DNA of 64,000 nucleotides. Source: Deltaproteobacteria bacterium (GTDB taxonomy: Bacteria > Myxococcota_A > Polyangia > DRWM01 > JAAZOP01). A program made the position numbers and the translations under genes. Positions within the stretch are counted from its first letter, which is position 1, and each line of letters starts with the position of its first letter. Below, piece after piece: positions 43,586 to 52,200 of the stretch. The stretch is taken from NCBI GenBank assembly GCA_016218765.1, contig JACRCZ010000141.1:1-64000 (forward strand), given 5' to 3'. Below the pieces are notes generated by a model. It had not been told where the DNA came from. It saw nothing but the letters and a program-made list of their open reading frames with translations, and did no database searches.

Positions 43586-44404
43586 TCAGCGCAGCCGGCG
43601 CCAGCCGCCGGAGCCCTCCGAGGCGCACATGGCGGGGGGATCGACGGCGAGGACGTAGGCGGCGCGGCGGTTGGCTTCGCAGTCGACGCCGTCGCCGGTC
43701 TCCTGGGCCAGGCAGTGCTCGCCGTAGCCGCGGACGTGGATCGGGAACTCGAGGTCGCCGGCCTTGGCGACGAAGTACTCGGCGATCGCCTGGGCGCGGT
43801 GCTCGGCGAGGGTCTGGTTGTCGCCGGGCTGCCCGACGGTATCGGTGAAGCCGGCGATGTACAGGCCGGCCTCGATCCAGTCGCCGTAGTCGCGAAACGC
43901 CTGCTCGATCTTGACCCACGCCTCGTCGAGCTTCTCCTGCTCCGCGTCGCGGATTTCCCACTTGTTGGTCTCGAAGACGACGTCGACGTGGGGGATCTCG
44001 ACCCGGAACGGCCAGATCTTGAAGGTGACGCTGGCCCCGTCCGCGTCCCAGGTCGTGACCTCGATCAGCGCCACCGGCTCGGACGGCACGGGCCAGGTGA
44101 CCTCGATCCGGGCGCCCGCACGGACGCCGTCCAGCTCGATTTCCTGGCTGTGCACCAGGTCGCGCTGCATGCCGCGAATTTCGATGGTGGCGCGGACGGC
44201 GACGCGGCTGATGGAGTAGGCGACGCGGCCGTTCTCGAGGTCCACGTCCTGGCGCCGGAGGTTGAGGCGCGGGGGTGAGATCTCGCGAACTTCCCCGCCC
44301 TGGCCCTCCTGTTCGTCGTCGGACTGCGCGCCGACGACGACGGGGACGGCGAGCAGCGCGGCGACGATGGCCCCCAAGCGAATCCCTAAAACCTTGTGGT
44401 TCAT
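43586..44404 (-). CDS. OmpA-like peptidoglycan-associated protein
   Basis: The start is MNHKVLGIRLGA (GGGAGAA upstream), giving 272 residues with signal peptide AIVAALLAVPVVVGA. The central part is beta-rich. The C-terminal 130 residues are an OmpA domain: VVFETNKWEIRDAEQEKLDE, YIAGFTDTVGQPGDNQTLAEHRA, VRGYGEHCLAQETGDGVDC and NRRAAYVL, including the Asp and Arg positions that contact diaminopimelate in peptidoglycan. It is expected to tether outer membrane or periplasmic structures to the cell wall. The tracked start adds 23 residues of repeat/spacer sequence. Confidence 0.88.
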   Translation of the reverse strand: MNHKVLGIRLGAIVAALLAVPVVVGAQSDDEQEGQGGEVREISPPRLNLRRQDVDLENGRVAYSISRVAVRATIEIRGMQRDLVHSQEIELDGVRAGARIEVTWPVPSEPVALIEVTTWDADGASVTFKIWPFRVEIPHVDVVFETNKWEIRDAEQEKLDEAWVKIEQAFRDYGDWIEAGLYIAGFTDTVGQPGDNQTLAEHRAQAIAEYFVAKAGDLEFPIHVRGYGEHCLAQETGDGVDCEANRRAAYVLAVDPPAMCASEGSGGWRRLR

Positions 44405-44467
44405 GGTCGTTCTCCCGGCGCCGCTTCGACGGCGGATGGCCGAAGAAGTTTCATGCGGGGAGAAGGA

Positions 44468-44498
44468 AACCACAGATGAACACAGATGAACACAGATG
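44468..44498. repeat. Family A repeat (CACAGATGAA units)
   Basis: ACCACAGATGAACACAGATG-AACACAGATGG between the Cys-rich protein gene and the OmpA-like gene, in the orientation opposite to those genes. Confidence 0.85.
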
Positions 44499-44515
44499 GG
44501 GCGGAGGACAGATCC

Positions 44516-47500
44516 CTACGGGCAGGGGCAGTCGGCGGGACAGCGGGTGCAGTTCTCGGTGGGCGCACAGGTGCCGTCGCCGCAGACGGCGGGGCAGGAG
44601 CCGCAGTCGGCGGTGCAGTCGCGGCAGGATTCGCGGGGACCGCAGACGGAGTCGCCGCAGACGTCGCCGCAGGTGGAGCAGTCGGCGGGGCAGGTCGAGC
44701 AGTGCTCGGTGAGGCCGCAGACGTGGTCGCCGCAGACGTCGGGGCAGGAGCCGCAGTCGTCGGGGCAGGTGACGCAGCGCTCGTAGGGGCCGCACTCGCC
44801 GTCGCCGCACCAGGCGCAGACGCCGCAGTCGGGGAGGCAGGTGGTGCAGAACTCGGGGTAGTCGCAAATCCCGTCGCCGCAGTAGTTGGGGCAGTAGCCG
44901 CAGTCCCACATGCAGGACTCGCAGTCCTCGGTGGGTCCGCAGCGGGAGTCGCCGCAGACGTCGGGTCAGGCGCAGCATTCGTCGGGGCAGCGCCAGCAGC
45001 TCTCGGTGGTGCCGCAGCGGCCGTCGCCGCAGACGTCGGAGCAGGGGCCGCAGTCGTCGGGGCAGGTGACGCAGGACTCGGTCCAGAAGCAGTGGCCGTT
45101 GCCGCAGGTGTCCTCGCAGTAGTCGCAGTCCATGGGGCAGTTCCAGCAGTCCTCGCCGGGGTCGCAGGTCCAGTTGCCGCAGCCGGGGCAGGAGCCGCAG
45201 TCGTTCGGGCAGGTGCCGCAATCCTCGCCGGTCTCGCAGGTGCCGTCGCCGCACCAGGTCGGGCAGTCGCCGCAGTCGCGGGGGCAGGTGTAGCACAGCT
45301 CGGAAGGGCCGCAGGTGCCGTCGCCGCACTCGTCGGGGCAGGAGCCGCAGTCGGCGGGGCAGTCGCGACAGTCCTCGGTGATCCAGCAGGTGCCGTCGCC
45401 GCAGACCTGGCAGCGGCCGCAGTCGTACCAGCAGCTGGCGCAGGTCTCGGTGGTGCCGCAGGTGCCGTCGCCGCAAGTGTCGGGGCAGGAGCCGCAATCC
45501 TCGGGACAGGTGGCGCAGCGTTCCGTGAACGGGTCGCACTCGCCGTCGCCGCAGGCGGGGCAGGCGCCGCAGTCGGGCCGGCAGCTCGTGCAGGTCTCGG
45601 AGATGCCGCAGGTGCCGTCGCCGCAGAGGTCGGGACAGGCGCCGCAGTCGGTGCGGCACGACGAGCAGTTCTCCTCGAACTCGCACCGCCCGTCGCCGCA
45701 CACCGGGGCGCAGAAGCCGCAGTCCTGCTGGCAGGTCGAGCAGGTCTCGCCGGGCTCGCAGATCCAGTTGCCGCAGCGCGGGGGGCAGGCGCCGCAGTCG
45801 GCGGCGCAGTCGGCGCAGGACTCGGTGGTGCCGCACACGCCGTCGCCGCAGACCTCGCTGCACGGGCCGCAATCGCCGGGGCAGTCGTAGCAGCTCTCGA
45901 GGTAGGCGCAGACGGCGTCGCCGCACGTGGGCTCGCAGAGGCCGCAGTCGTAGGGGCAGTTGTCGCAGGTCTCGCCGTCGCGCGAGCGGCAGTGGCCGTC
46001 GCCGCAGCCGGCGCAGACGCCGCAGTCGAGCCAGCAGCTCGAACAATCCTCGCCGACCTCGCAGATCCAGTCGGGGCAGCGCGCCGGGCAGGCTCCGCAG
46101 TCGCCGGGGCAGAACTCGCAGGTTTCCGTGGTGCCGCAGACGTGGTCGCCGCAGGAGTCGGGGCAGGGGCCGCAGTCGGCGGGGCAGGAGCCGCAGCTCT
46201 CGGAGCGCTCGCAACGCGCGTCGCCGCAGGCGCCGGGGCACTCGCCGCAGTCCCAGCGGCAGGTGGCGCAGCTCTCGGTGCGGTCGCACATCTCGTCGCC
46301 GCAGATGCCGGTGCAGACGCCGCAGTCTCCCGGGCAGGACCAGCAGGTCTCGGTGGCGCCGCAGGTGCCGTCGCCGCAGGAGTCGGGGCAGCCGCCGCAA
46401 TCGTCCGGGCAGGTGGTGCAGGTCTCGGAGGCGAGATCGCACCGTGCGTCGCCGCAGCCGGGGCAGCGCCCGCAGTCGTCGGGGCAGGAGGCGCAGGTTT
46501 CCGTGGCGCCGCAGACGCCGTCGCGGCAGACGTCGGGGCAGCCGCCGCAGTCGGCGGGGCAGTTGCGGCAGCTCTCGGCGAGGCCGCAGACGCCGTCGGG
46601 GCAGGCGGCGGGGCAGTCGCCGCAGTCGGCCGCGCACGTGACGCAGGACTCGGTCGGTCCGCAGACGCCGTCGGCGCAGACGTCGACGCAGGCCCCGCAA
46701 TCGGACGGGCAGGAGGAGCAGGATTCGGACGCGGAGCAGGCACCGTCGCCGCAACCGGGGCAGACGCCGCAGTCGACCAGGCAGGAGACGCAGGTCTCGG
46801 TCGCCCCGCACCGTCCGTCGCCGCAGAGGTCGGGGCAGGCGCCGCAGTCCGCGGCGCAGTCGGCGCAGTCCTCGGTCACGCCGCAGATCCCGTCGCCGCA
46901 GCGATCGGGGCAGACGCCACAGTCGCCGGGGCACGACGAGCAGGACTCGCCCCCGGTGCAGGTGCCGTCGCCGCAGCCGGGGCAGGCGCCGCAGTCCGCG
47001 GCGCAGGAGAGGCAGCTCTCCGTGGGACCGCAAAGCAGGTCGCCGCAGCGGTCGGGACAGAGACCGCAGTCCGCGGAGCACGAGGTGCAGGTCTCCGTGA
47101 AGCCGCACGAGCCGTCGCCGCAGACGTCGGGGCAGACGCCGCAGTCCTCGGGACAATCGACGCAGCCCTCCGTGGAGAGGCAGACGCCGTCACCGCAGGC
47201 GATGCAGGCGCCGCAGTCGGCACGGCAGGTGCGGCAGTCCTCGCCCGCCCCGGCGTCGCACGCGCCGTCACCGCACATGCGCGGGCACTCGCCGCAGTCG
47301 CCCGGACAGGTCTCGCAATCCTCGGCACCCTCGCAGGCGCCGTCGCCGCACTCGCCGGGACACGCGCCGCAATCGCGCGGACAGGACGCGCAGGTCTCGT
47401 CGGCCGAACAGATCCCGTCATCGCAGCCGGGACAGACGCCGCAGTCGCCCGGGCAGGAAGAGCACGACTCGGTGGCGTCACAGATGTCGTCGCCGCAGAC

Positions 47501-47881
47501 GCCGGGACAGACGCCGCAGTCGGACGCGCAGGTCTCGCAGGATTCGTCGGCGGCGCAGTAGCCGTCCCCGCAACCCGTGCACGAGCCGCAGTCCAGGGGG
47601 CAGGAGCCGCAAGTCTCGCCCTCGCCGCAGACGCCGTTGCCGCAGCCCGTGCAGGTGCCGCAGTCGGAGGCGCAGCTCCGGCACGACTCGGTCGTCCCGC
47701 ACGTGCCGTCGCCGCAGACGTCCGGCACGCACGGGCCGCAGTCGGCCTCGCACGACGAGCACGTCTCGCCGAAATCGCACGTGCTGTCGCCGCACGAGTC
47801 GTCCAGTACGGGGGTGCGGCCGCAGGCGGAGAGGGAGGCCACGGAGAGGAGGATCGAGAGAGCATGTCGTGCTGACATCAT
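44516..47881 (-). pseudogene. Giant Cys-rich repeat lipoprotein, frame interrupted by one TGA at a Cys position
   Basis: ATG at 47881 (AAGGAG upstream) starts a lipoprotein (LSVASLSAC) made of about 45 tandem units of roughly 22 residues with the pattern CGDGxCxxxExCxxCxxDCGxCPx, i.e. Cys every three to six residues. The open frame runs 971 residues to TGA at 44966-44968; the same frame continues downstream with six intact units to the stop at 44516, for about 1121 residues in all. In the repeat alignment TGA occupies a conserved Cys (TGC) codon. It could be a real nonsense mutation, a sequence error, or a selenocysteine codon; the last lacks an evident SECIS hairpin. Either way the 971-residue form could still be secreted. 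Extensive disulphides and a stiff surface fibre are expected; ligand unknown. Confidence 0.7.
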
Positions 47882-47996
47882 GCGTGCTCCTTTTCGGCGA
47901 AGCATGCCACGGGCTTCCGGGGGCGTCGAGCCCACCGGATCACTCCGCCGCCTGTGACAGCGTGACACGACATCGGTCGACTCCGGATTGGTCCGA

Positions 47997-48035
47997 CGCG
48001 CCGGGATCCTGCCGGAGGAGTTGGATCCCGGCGCG
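47997..48035. terminator. 13-bp hairpin downstream of the PgeF gene
   Basis: CGCGCCGGGATCC and GGATCCCGGCGCG are perfect inverted arms with a 13-nt loop. It lies between the pgeF stop and the start of the Cys-rich lipoprotein gene (both leftward). No T-run; probably ends the metallopeptidase-pgeF transcript. Confidence 0.6.
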
Positions 48036-48043
48036 CCGAGAAC

Positions 48044-48126
48044 CGGGGAGAGAGAGGTGCGGAGAGCGTGCCAGTCAGGGGAAGTGCGGGGAGAGCGGGG
48101 AGAGCGGGAAGTGCGGGGAGAGCGTC
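48044..48126. repeat. Spacer repeat (GCGGGGAGAGCG-type)
   Basis: GTGCGGGGAGAGCGGGGAGA and GCGGGAAGTGCGGGGAGAGC form an irregular 9-11-nt repeat directly after the pgeF stop. Confidence 0.65.
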
Positions 48127-48130
48127 GGGG

Positions 48131-48916
48131 TCAGGAGGATAGCGCGAGGACGCCGGCCTGGCGGCCGGCGTCGTGACCGTCGCGTCGGAAGGAGAAGAAG
48201 TCGCGGGGCTCGGAGACCGTGCAGCGGGGGAAGACGGCGATGCGAGTGGGGGCGATGCCTGCGCGGATGAGCAGGAGGCGGACGGCGGCCTGGAGATCGA
48301 TGTGGGGTTTGGCGCGGCCGGGGCGGCGGAGAACGACGTCGAGCGAGACCTTCTGTGCGAACGCGGCGGCGACCTCCTCGCCGACCTCGAAGGCGTCGGG
48401 GCCGATGCAGGGGCCGATGGCGGCGGCGAGGGTGGGCTGGGCTTCGCCGAGTTCGCGCCAGAGGCACGCGACGGCTTGCGCGACGAGGCCCCGGACTGTG
48501 GAGCGCCAGCCGCAGTGGAGGACGGCAGCGGCGGGGCGGTCGAGCGAGGCGAGGAGGACGGGGCAGCAATCGGCCGTTCGAACGAGCGCCGCCAGGGGCG
48601 GCGCGTGCCCCCCGACCAGGACGACCGCGTCGCCTTGTTGGCCGCGTACGGTGCGGCCGTCGGCGGCGCGGCGGACGACGTGGACGCGGTGGCCGTGAAC
48701 CTGGCGGACGGTGGCGAGGGTTTCGGGATCGTAACCGAGGGATTCGGCGAGGAGGCGGTGGTTCTCGCGGACGTGTTCGGGGTCGTCGCCGACGTCCCAG
48801 CCGAGGTTGAGCGATTCGTAGGGGCCGGTGGAAACGCCGCCATGGCGGGTGGTGAAGCCCCAGCGGATCCAGGAAGGGAACAAGTCCGGGATGTGGAGAA
48901 GGGGAGGGATGGTCAC
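48131..48916 (-). CDS. pgeF: Peptidoglycan editing factor / multicopper-oxidase-like PgeF (YfiH/LACC1 family)
   Basis: A 261-residue protein starting at GTG, which overlaps the upstream stop (GTGA). PgeF-family features are GVSTGPYESLNLG, TVRQVHGHRV, VRTADCCPVLLA, AVLHCGWRSTV and AIGPCIGPDAFEV; the His, Cys and His of QVHG, DCCP and HCGWR are the conserved metal-site triad. The family acts on purine nucleosides (LACC1) and, as PgeF, prevents wrong amino acids at position 3 of peptidoglycan precursors. The latter would suit a window with several wall-linked genes. Coupled to the metallopeptidase-like gene upstream. Confidence 0.9.
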   Translation of the reverse strand: MTIPPLLHIPDLFPSWIRWGFTTRHGGVSTGPYESLNLGWDVGDDPEHVRENHRLLAESLGYDPETLATVRQVHGHRVHVVRRAADGRTVRGQQGDAVVLVGGHAPPLAALVRTADCCPVLLASLDRPAAAVLHCGWRSTVRGLVAQAVACLWRELGEAQPTLAAAIGPCIGPDAFEVGEEVAAAFAQKVSLDVVLRRPGRAKPHIDLQAAVRLLLIRAGIAPTRIAVFPRCTVSEPRDFFSFRRDGHDAGRQAGVLALSS

Positions 48917-50361
48917 CGTGCCAGCATCCCGTCGACCGTGGACTGAAGGGCTTCGGCGGTCGTTCCGGCGGCGACGCATGCGTCGCTCCAGGTGGAGGCC
49001 GGAGCGGGAAGGAGGTGAGTGCGGACGGCGTCGAGACCGACGGTGTCGACGGCGGCTGCGACGAGCAGCCCGGCCAGCGGGTAGGCGGTCGCCTCGGGGG
49101 TGCGGCGGAAGCCGGCGCCCAGAAGGTCGGCGAGGCGGGGTGGGGCGTCCAGGCGCTGCTTCCATTGGTCGAGGGTGGCGCCGCCGTACTGGCCGCTGGC
49201 CCAGACGGCCAGACCTTCGCCGACGAGCGCGGTGCCGGCGGGGCCCCAGGCGGCGTAGGCCAGGACGTGGGTTCCTTCGTGAACGACGAGAGTCTCGAGC
49301 GGGCCGCCGGGGGAGGGATCGGCGTGGAGGACGTGGAGGACGTTCGCGGAGACGACGGCGTAACCGTCGCCCTGGTCGCCGGTGAGCGAGAGCTTGCTGC
49401 GGCGATCGGGGTAGACATAGAGGGACAGGGAAGAGGGAGCGGCGAGGCCCAGTTTCTTCACGGCGACGGCGAGGCCGCGGAGAGCCGCGTCGATGACCTC
49501 GGCCTCGTCGCCGGCGGGCGCGAGCTGTTCGGGGAAGCCGAAGCGGACGGTCGCCGGCGTTGCGTCGCCGGCTGCGGGTGCGAGGGGGCGCTCGACGACG
49601 CGCCAGGCGATGCGGGGGGAGGGGGGATCCGGGAAGGCGGCCGCGACGGCGCCGGCGGGGGATCGTTCCCAGCGACCGGCCTGGAGGCGGCCGAAGGCGT
49701 TCGCGACGAGGATGGGTTCCTGGCCGTGCTGGACGCCGTTGATCTCGGCGACGGCGGCGGAGCCGGTGCCGGCGTAGAGGAGGAACTCGGGGTGGCCGGG
49801 GCCATTCGCGTCGGAGGCGCGGGCGGGGACGACGGCGATGACGCGCAGGTCGGTGCCGCGGAACTCGCGCTCGCCGAAGGCGAGGCGATCGGGGCCGAGA
49901 GAAAGCGGGAGGACGGGGGCGAGGCGGGCGACGACGGAGCTGACGTCGGGGCCGCCGTAGACGACGGGGTTGGGGGGCCATGCCGAGGCGCCGGCGGCGA
50001 CGTCGATGGAGTCGTCGAGGACGGTGGCCGAGGCCTTGAACAGCTCCCGGACGAGTCCGACCTGCGCGGCGACGATGCGATCGGCGCGATCGTCGCCGGC
50101 GGTGCCGAGGACGAAGGTGGGGATGCCGCGCGCGAGGAATTCGTTGGGGGTGGTGTTTATCGCTCCTGGGGCCGGGGCGGGTTCCGCCTCCGGGACATCG
50201 CCGCCGGAGGGCGCCGGGCGTGGCGCGGCCGGCGCGGCGTCGGCGACGGCCGGCGTGCCGGCTTCGCGTGCAGCTCCGTTCGGTGCGGGGGTTTCACGCG
50301 AGCGGGAGCAGGCGATGGGGAGGAGGAGAAGGTACACGGAGAGTCGGTGTGGCATGGTCAT
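48913..50361 (-). CDS. Lipoprotein with gluzincin (HEGTH) metallopeptidase-like domain
   Basis: The start is MTMPHRLS; lipobox LPIAC. The 482-residue product has an Ala/Pro linker, a middle domain of unknown family and a C-terminal zinc-peptidase-like domain with TLVVHEGTHVLAY (HExxH), 16 residues later GEGLAVWASG (the third ligand Glu of gluzincins), then helices. This fits a peptidase MA-type fold. The tracked start at 50430 adds unlikely sequence; no good Shine-Dalgarno is seen. It would sit on the cell surface or in the periplasm. Substrate unknown. Overlaps pgeF by 4 nt, so the two are cotranslated. Confidence 0.8.
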   Translation of the reverse strand: MTMPHRLSVYLLLLPIACSRSRETPAPNGAAREAGTPAVADAAPAAPRPAPSGGDVPEAEPAPAPGAINTTPNEFLARGIPTFVLGTAGDDRADRIVAAQVGLVRELFKASATVLDDSIDVAAGASAWPPNPVVYGGPDVSSVVARLAPVLPLSLGPDRLAFGEREFRGTDLRVIAVVPARASDANGPGHPEFLLYAGTGSAAVAEINGVQHGQEPILVANAFGRLQAGRWERSPAGAVAAAFPDPPSPRIAWRVVERPLAPAAGDATPATVRFGFPEQLAPAGDEAEVIDAALRGLAVAVKKLGLAAPSSLSLYVYPDRRSKLSLTGDQGDGYAVVSANVLHVLHADPSPGGPLETLVVHEGTHVLAYAAWGPAGTALVGEGLAVWASGQYGGATLDQWKQRLDAPPRLADLLGAGFRRTPEATAYPLAGLLVAAAVDTVGLDAVRTHLLPAPASTWSDACVAAGTTAEALQSTVDGMLAR

Positions 50362-50501
50362 GGACCGGAGGATAGGCGGGCGGGGGCGCGTTGGGCAATG
50401 CGGCGGCTCCGACGTTCGTGCCGGGCGCACTTGCGCCGGCTGGGTGTGCGGACCATTCTTGTGCCCAAGCGCGGGGAGCGGGGGCGGTCCGGGGAGGGGA
50501 G

Positions 50502-51602
50502 ATGACGAAAAGATGGCTCGTGGCGGCGTGCGTGGCCCTCGGCGCCTGCGACGGGGGGACGGTGCTGACGGGGGACGGCGGCGGCGACCGCGCGGACGCG
50601 GTCGATGCGGACGCGGCGGGCGAGGACGCGGCGCCGAGCGACGGCGTGGACGGCGTCGTGGACGACGGCGGTGCGAGTGACGCGGCGAACGAGGACGCGG
50701 GAGTCGAGGCGTCCTGCACGACGGAGGCGCACTGGGAGCTGGAGCTGCGGACGATCGAGGAGGTCGACCTCGTCGACGTCGAGCCGGCCCGCTACGGCGC
50801 CACCGACCGGCTGCGGATCCAGGTGCGGCTGCGTTCGGCGTGCGAGCGGCTGGGCCGGGTGGACGTGGAGCTGACGGCCGGCGGTGCGACGGACTTCGCG
50901 AGCCTGAGGGCGTGGGCGTGGGTCCCGCGGGGCCTCGACTGCCCGCCGTCCGCGCCGCTGGTGCCGTGGATCGTGCTGTTTCCGGGGCGCGAGCAGGGGA
51001 ACTTCCGCGTGCTCGTGGAGGACGGCGGCAGCCCGGGCGGCGGCCTGCGGCTGGAGTACGGGCGCGAGATCGGCTGCTCGGGCATTCCGGAGTGCGAGTG
51101 CCACGCCGGCACGCCGGCGGGGACGGCGACGGAGGGCAGCCCCTGCGTGACGGACTGCTCGTGCGCCGAGGGGCTTTCCTGCATCGGGTCGTACGGCGTC
51201 GGCGGCCCGTACTGGGCGTGCGCGCGCCCGTGCAACGACCTCCTGGACTGCGGCCCGTACGAGATCTGCGAGGAACCCGTACCGGACGGCATGCCGTGGG
51301 TCTGCAGCGGGCCGACGGACCAGTGCTCGACCGACCGCCCGTGTCCCGACGGCTTCGACTGCGTGACCGACACGGGCGATGCGCCGAACGCGTGCGTCGA
51401 TCGGCGCGCCTGGGAGCCGCTCGGTACGCCCTGCGGCTGCGACGAGACTTGCGGCGGGGCGGGGAACTGCGTCGGCTCGACGGACCCGCCGGTGGCGCCG
51501 CGCTGCGTCATCCCATGCCTCCGCGATGTCGACTGCGACCCGGACGGCAGCTGGTTCTGCTCGTGGGACAACACGTGCCAATTCTCGGACGGGTACACGT
51601 AG
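50502..51602 (+). CDS. Cys-rich lipoprotein with acidic linker
   Basis: ATG at 50502 has GGGGAGGGGAG just upstream. The 366-residue lipoprotein has lipobox ALGAC, an Asp/Ala/Gly/Glu-rich linker (about 18-70), a ~125-residue beta-rich domain of unknown family (HWELELRTIEEVDLVDVEPA), and a C-terminal Cys-rich region with repeated CxxxxDC and 'CPDGFDC' type motifs. The pattern is that of myxobacterial surface lipoproteins. No enzymatic motif was seen. Divergent from the metallopeptidase gene. Confidence 0.8.
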   Translation: MTKRWLVAACVALGACDGGTVLTGDGGGDRADAVDADAAGEDAAPSDGVDGVVDDGGASDAANEDAGVEASCTTEAHWELELRTIEEVDLVDVEPARYGATDRLRIQVRLRSACERLGRVDVELTAGGATDFASLRAWAWVPRGLDCPPSAPLVPWIVLFPGREQGNFRVLVEDGGSPGGGLRLEYGREIGCSGIPECECHAGTPAGTATEGSPCVTDCSCAEGLSCIGSYGVGGPYWACARPCNDLLDCGPYEICEEPVPDGMPWVCSGPTDQCSTDRPCPDGFDCVTDTGDAPNACVDRRAWEPLGTPCGCDETCGGAGNCVGSTDPPVAPRCVIPCLRDVDCDPDGSWFCSWDNTCQFSDGYT

Positions 51603-51605
51603 GGG

Positions 51606-51638
51606 AGCGGTGGAGCGGGAGAGCGGTGGAGCGGTGGA
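51606..51638. repeat. Spacer repeat (GCGGTGGAGCGG-type)
   Basis: AGCGGTGGAGCGGGAGAGCG and GTGGAGCGGTGG form a short-period repeat right after a lipoprotein stop, next to the family C element. Confidence 0.6.
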
Positions 51639-51642
51639 GGCC

Positions 51643-51679
51643 CGGACCAACCACTCGACCCGGACGACCAACCAACAAC
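51643..51679. repeat. Family C 37-nt element, copy 2
   Basis: Reverse complement matches 19801-19837 at 36 of 37 positions by eye. Lies between the Cys-rich lipoprotein and the SCP2 gene, same orientation relative to genes as copy 1. Confidence 0.8.
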
Positions 51680-51760
51680 TTGTCCCGGACGTCCAACGAC
51701 CCCCCCCTCCCTTGCCCTTCTCCCCCTCCCTCTGATACCTCCTTCTCCCGGAGGTGGCTC

Positions 51761-52189
51761 ATGGCGCACAAGTTCCCGTCGGCGGAGTGGGTGGCGGCGT
51801 TCAAGGACGCGGTGAACGGCAATCCGGCGTACAAGGCGTCGGGGCGCGAGTGGACGCACGGGGTGATCACGCTGGTCGTCTCGGCGAATCCCGGCCTCGG
51901 CCTGGCCGAGGATACGTGCATGTGGCTCGACCTGCACCAGGGGGTCTGCCGCGAGGCAAAGATCGTGGGGCGCACCGAGGCCGACAAGGGCTCGGCGTTC
52001 ATCATCGTCGGCGACTACGCGCGTTGGAAGCAGGTCATCCGCAAGGAGCTGGAGCCGATCAAGGGGCTGATGCAGGGCAAGCTCAAGCTGGCCAAGGGTC
52101 AGCTCCCGGTCATCGTGCGCTTCGTGCAGGCGGCGCGGGACTTGGTCGAATCGGCGACGATGGTGCCGACGACGTTCCTGGGCGACTAG
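51761..52189 (+). CDS. SCP2-type sterol/lipid-binding protein
   Basis: A 142-residue protein with GGAGGTGG upstream of the ATG. It has an SCP2-like fold pattern: a TWLDL-like strand (CMWLDLHQGVCREAKIVGRT), FIIVGDYARWKQVIRKELEPIKGLMQGKLKLAKG with the family's basic helix, and a C-terminal hydrophobic helix. SCP2 proteins bind sterols, fatty acyl-CoA or other lipids. The iron-ADH gene follows at 52201 in the same direction, and a second SCP2-like gene comes 1.3 kb later. Confidence 0.83.
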   Translation: MAHKFPSAEWVAAFKDAVNGNPAYKASGREWTHGVITLVVSANPGLGLAEDTCMWLDLHQGVCREAKIVGRTEADKGSAFIIVGDYARWKQVIRKELEPIKGLMQGKLKLAKGQLPVIVRFVQAARDLVESATMVPTTFLGD

Positions 52190-52200
52190 GGCGGCCGGCC

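Noticed and set aside
44966-44968. Definite selenocysteine call
   Set aside because: TGA sits at a Cys position, but no clear SECIS-like hairpin follows and no selenoprotein machinery is in the window, so it stays an alternative only.
44486-47875. 1129-residue plus-strand ORF across the Cys-repeat gene
   Set aside because: It is the reverse reading of the repeat (Ala/Val/Gly runs); signal peptide and lipobox exist only on the minus strand.
44516-47881. CRISPR array
   Set aside because: The regular repeats are about 66 nt with no unique spacers between them and are read as a Cys-rich protein.
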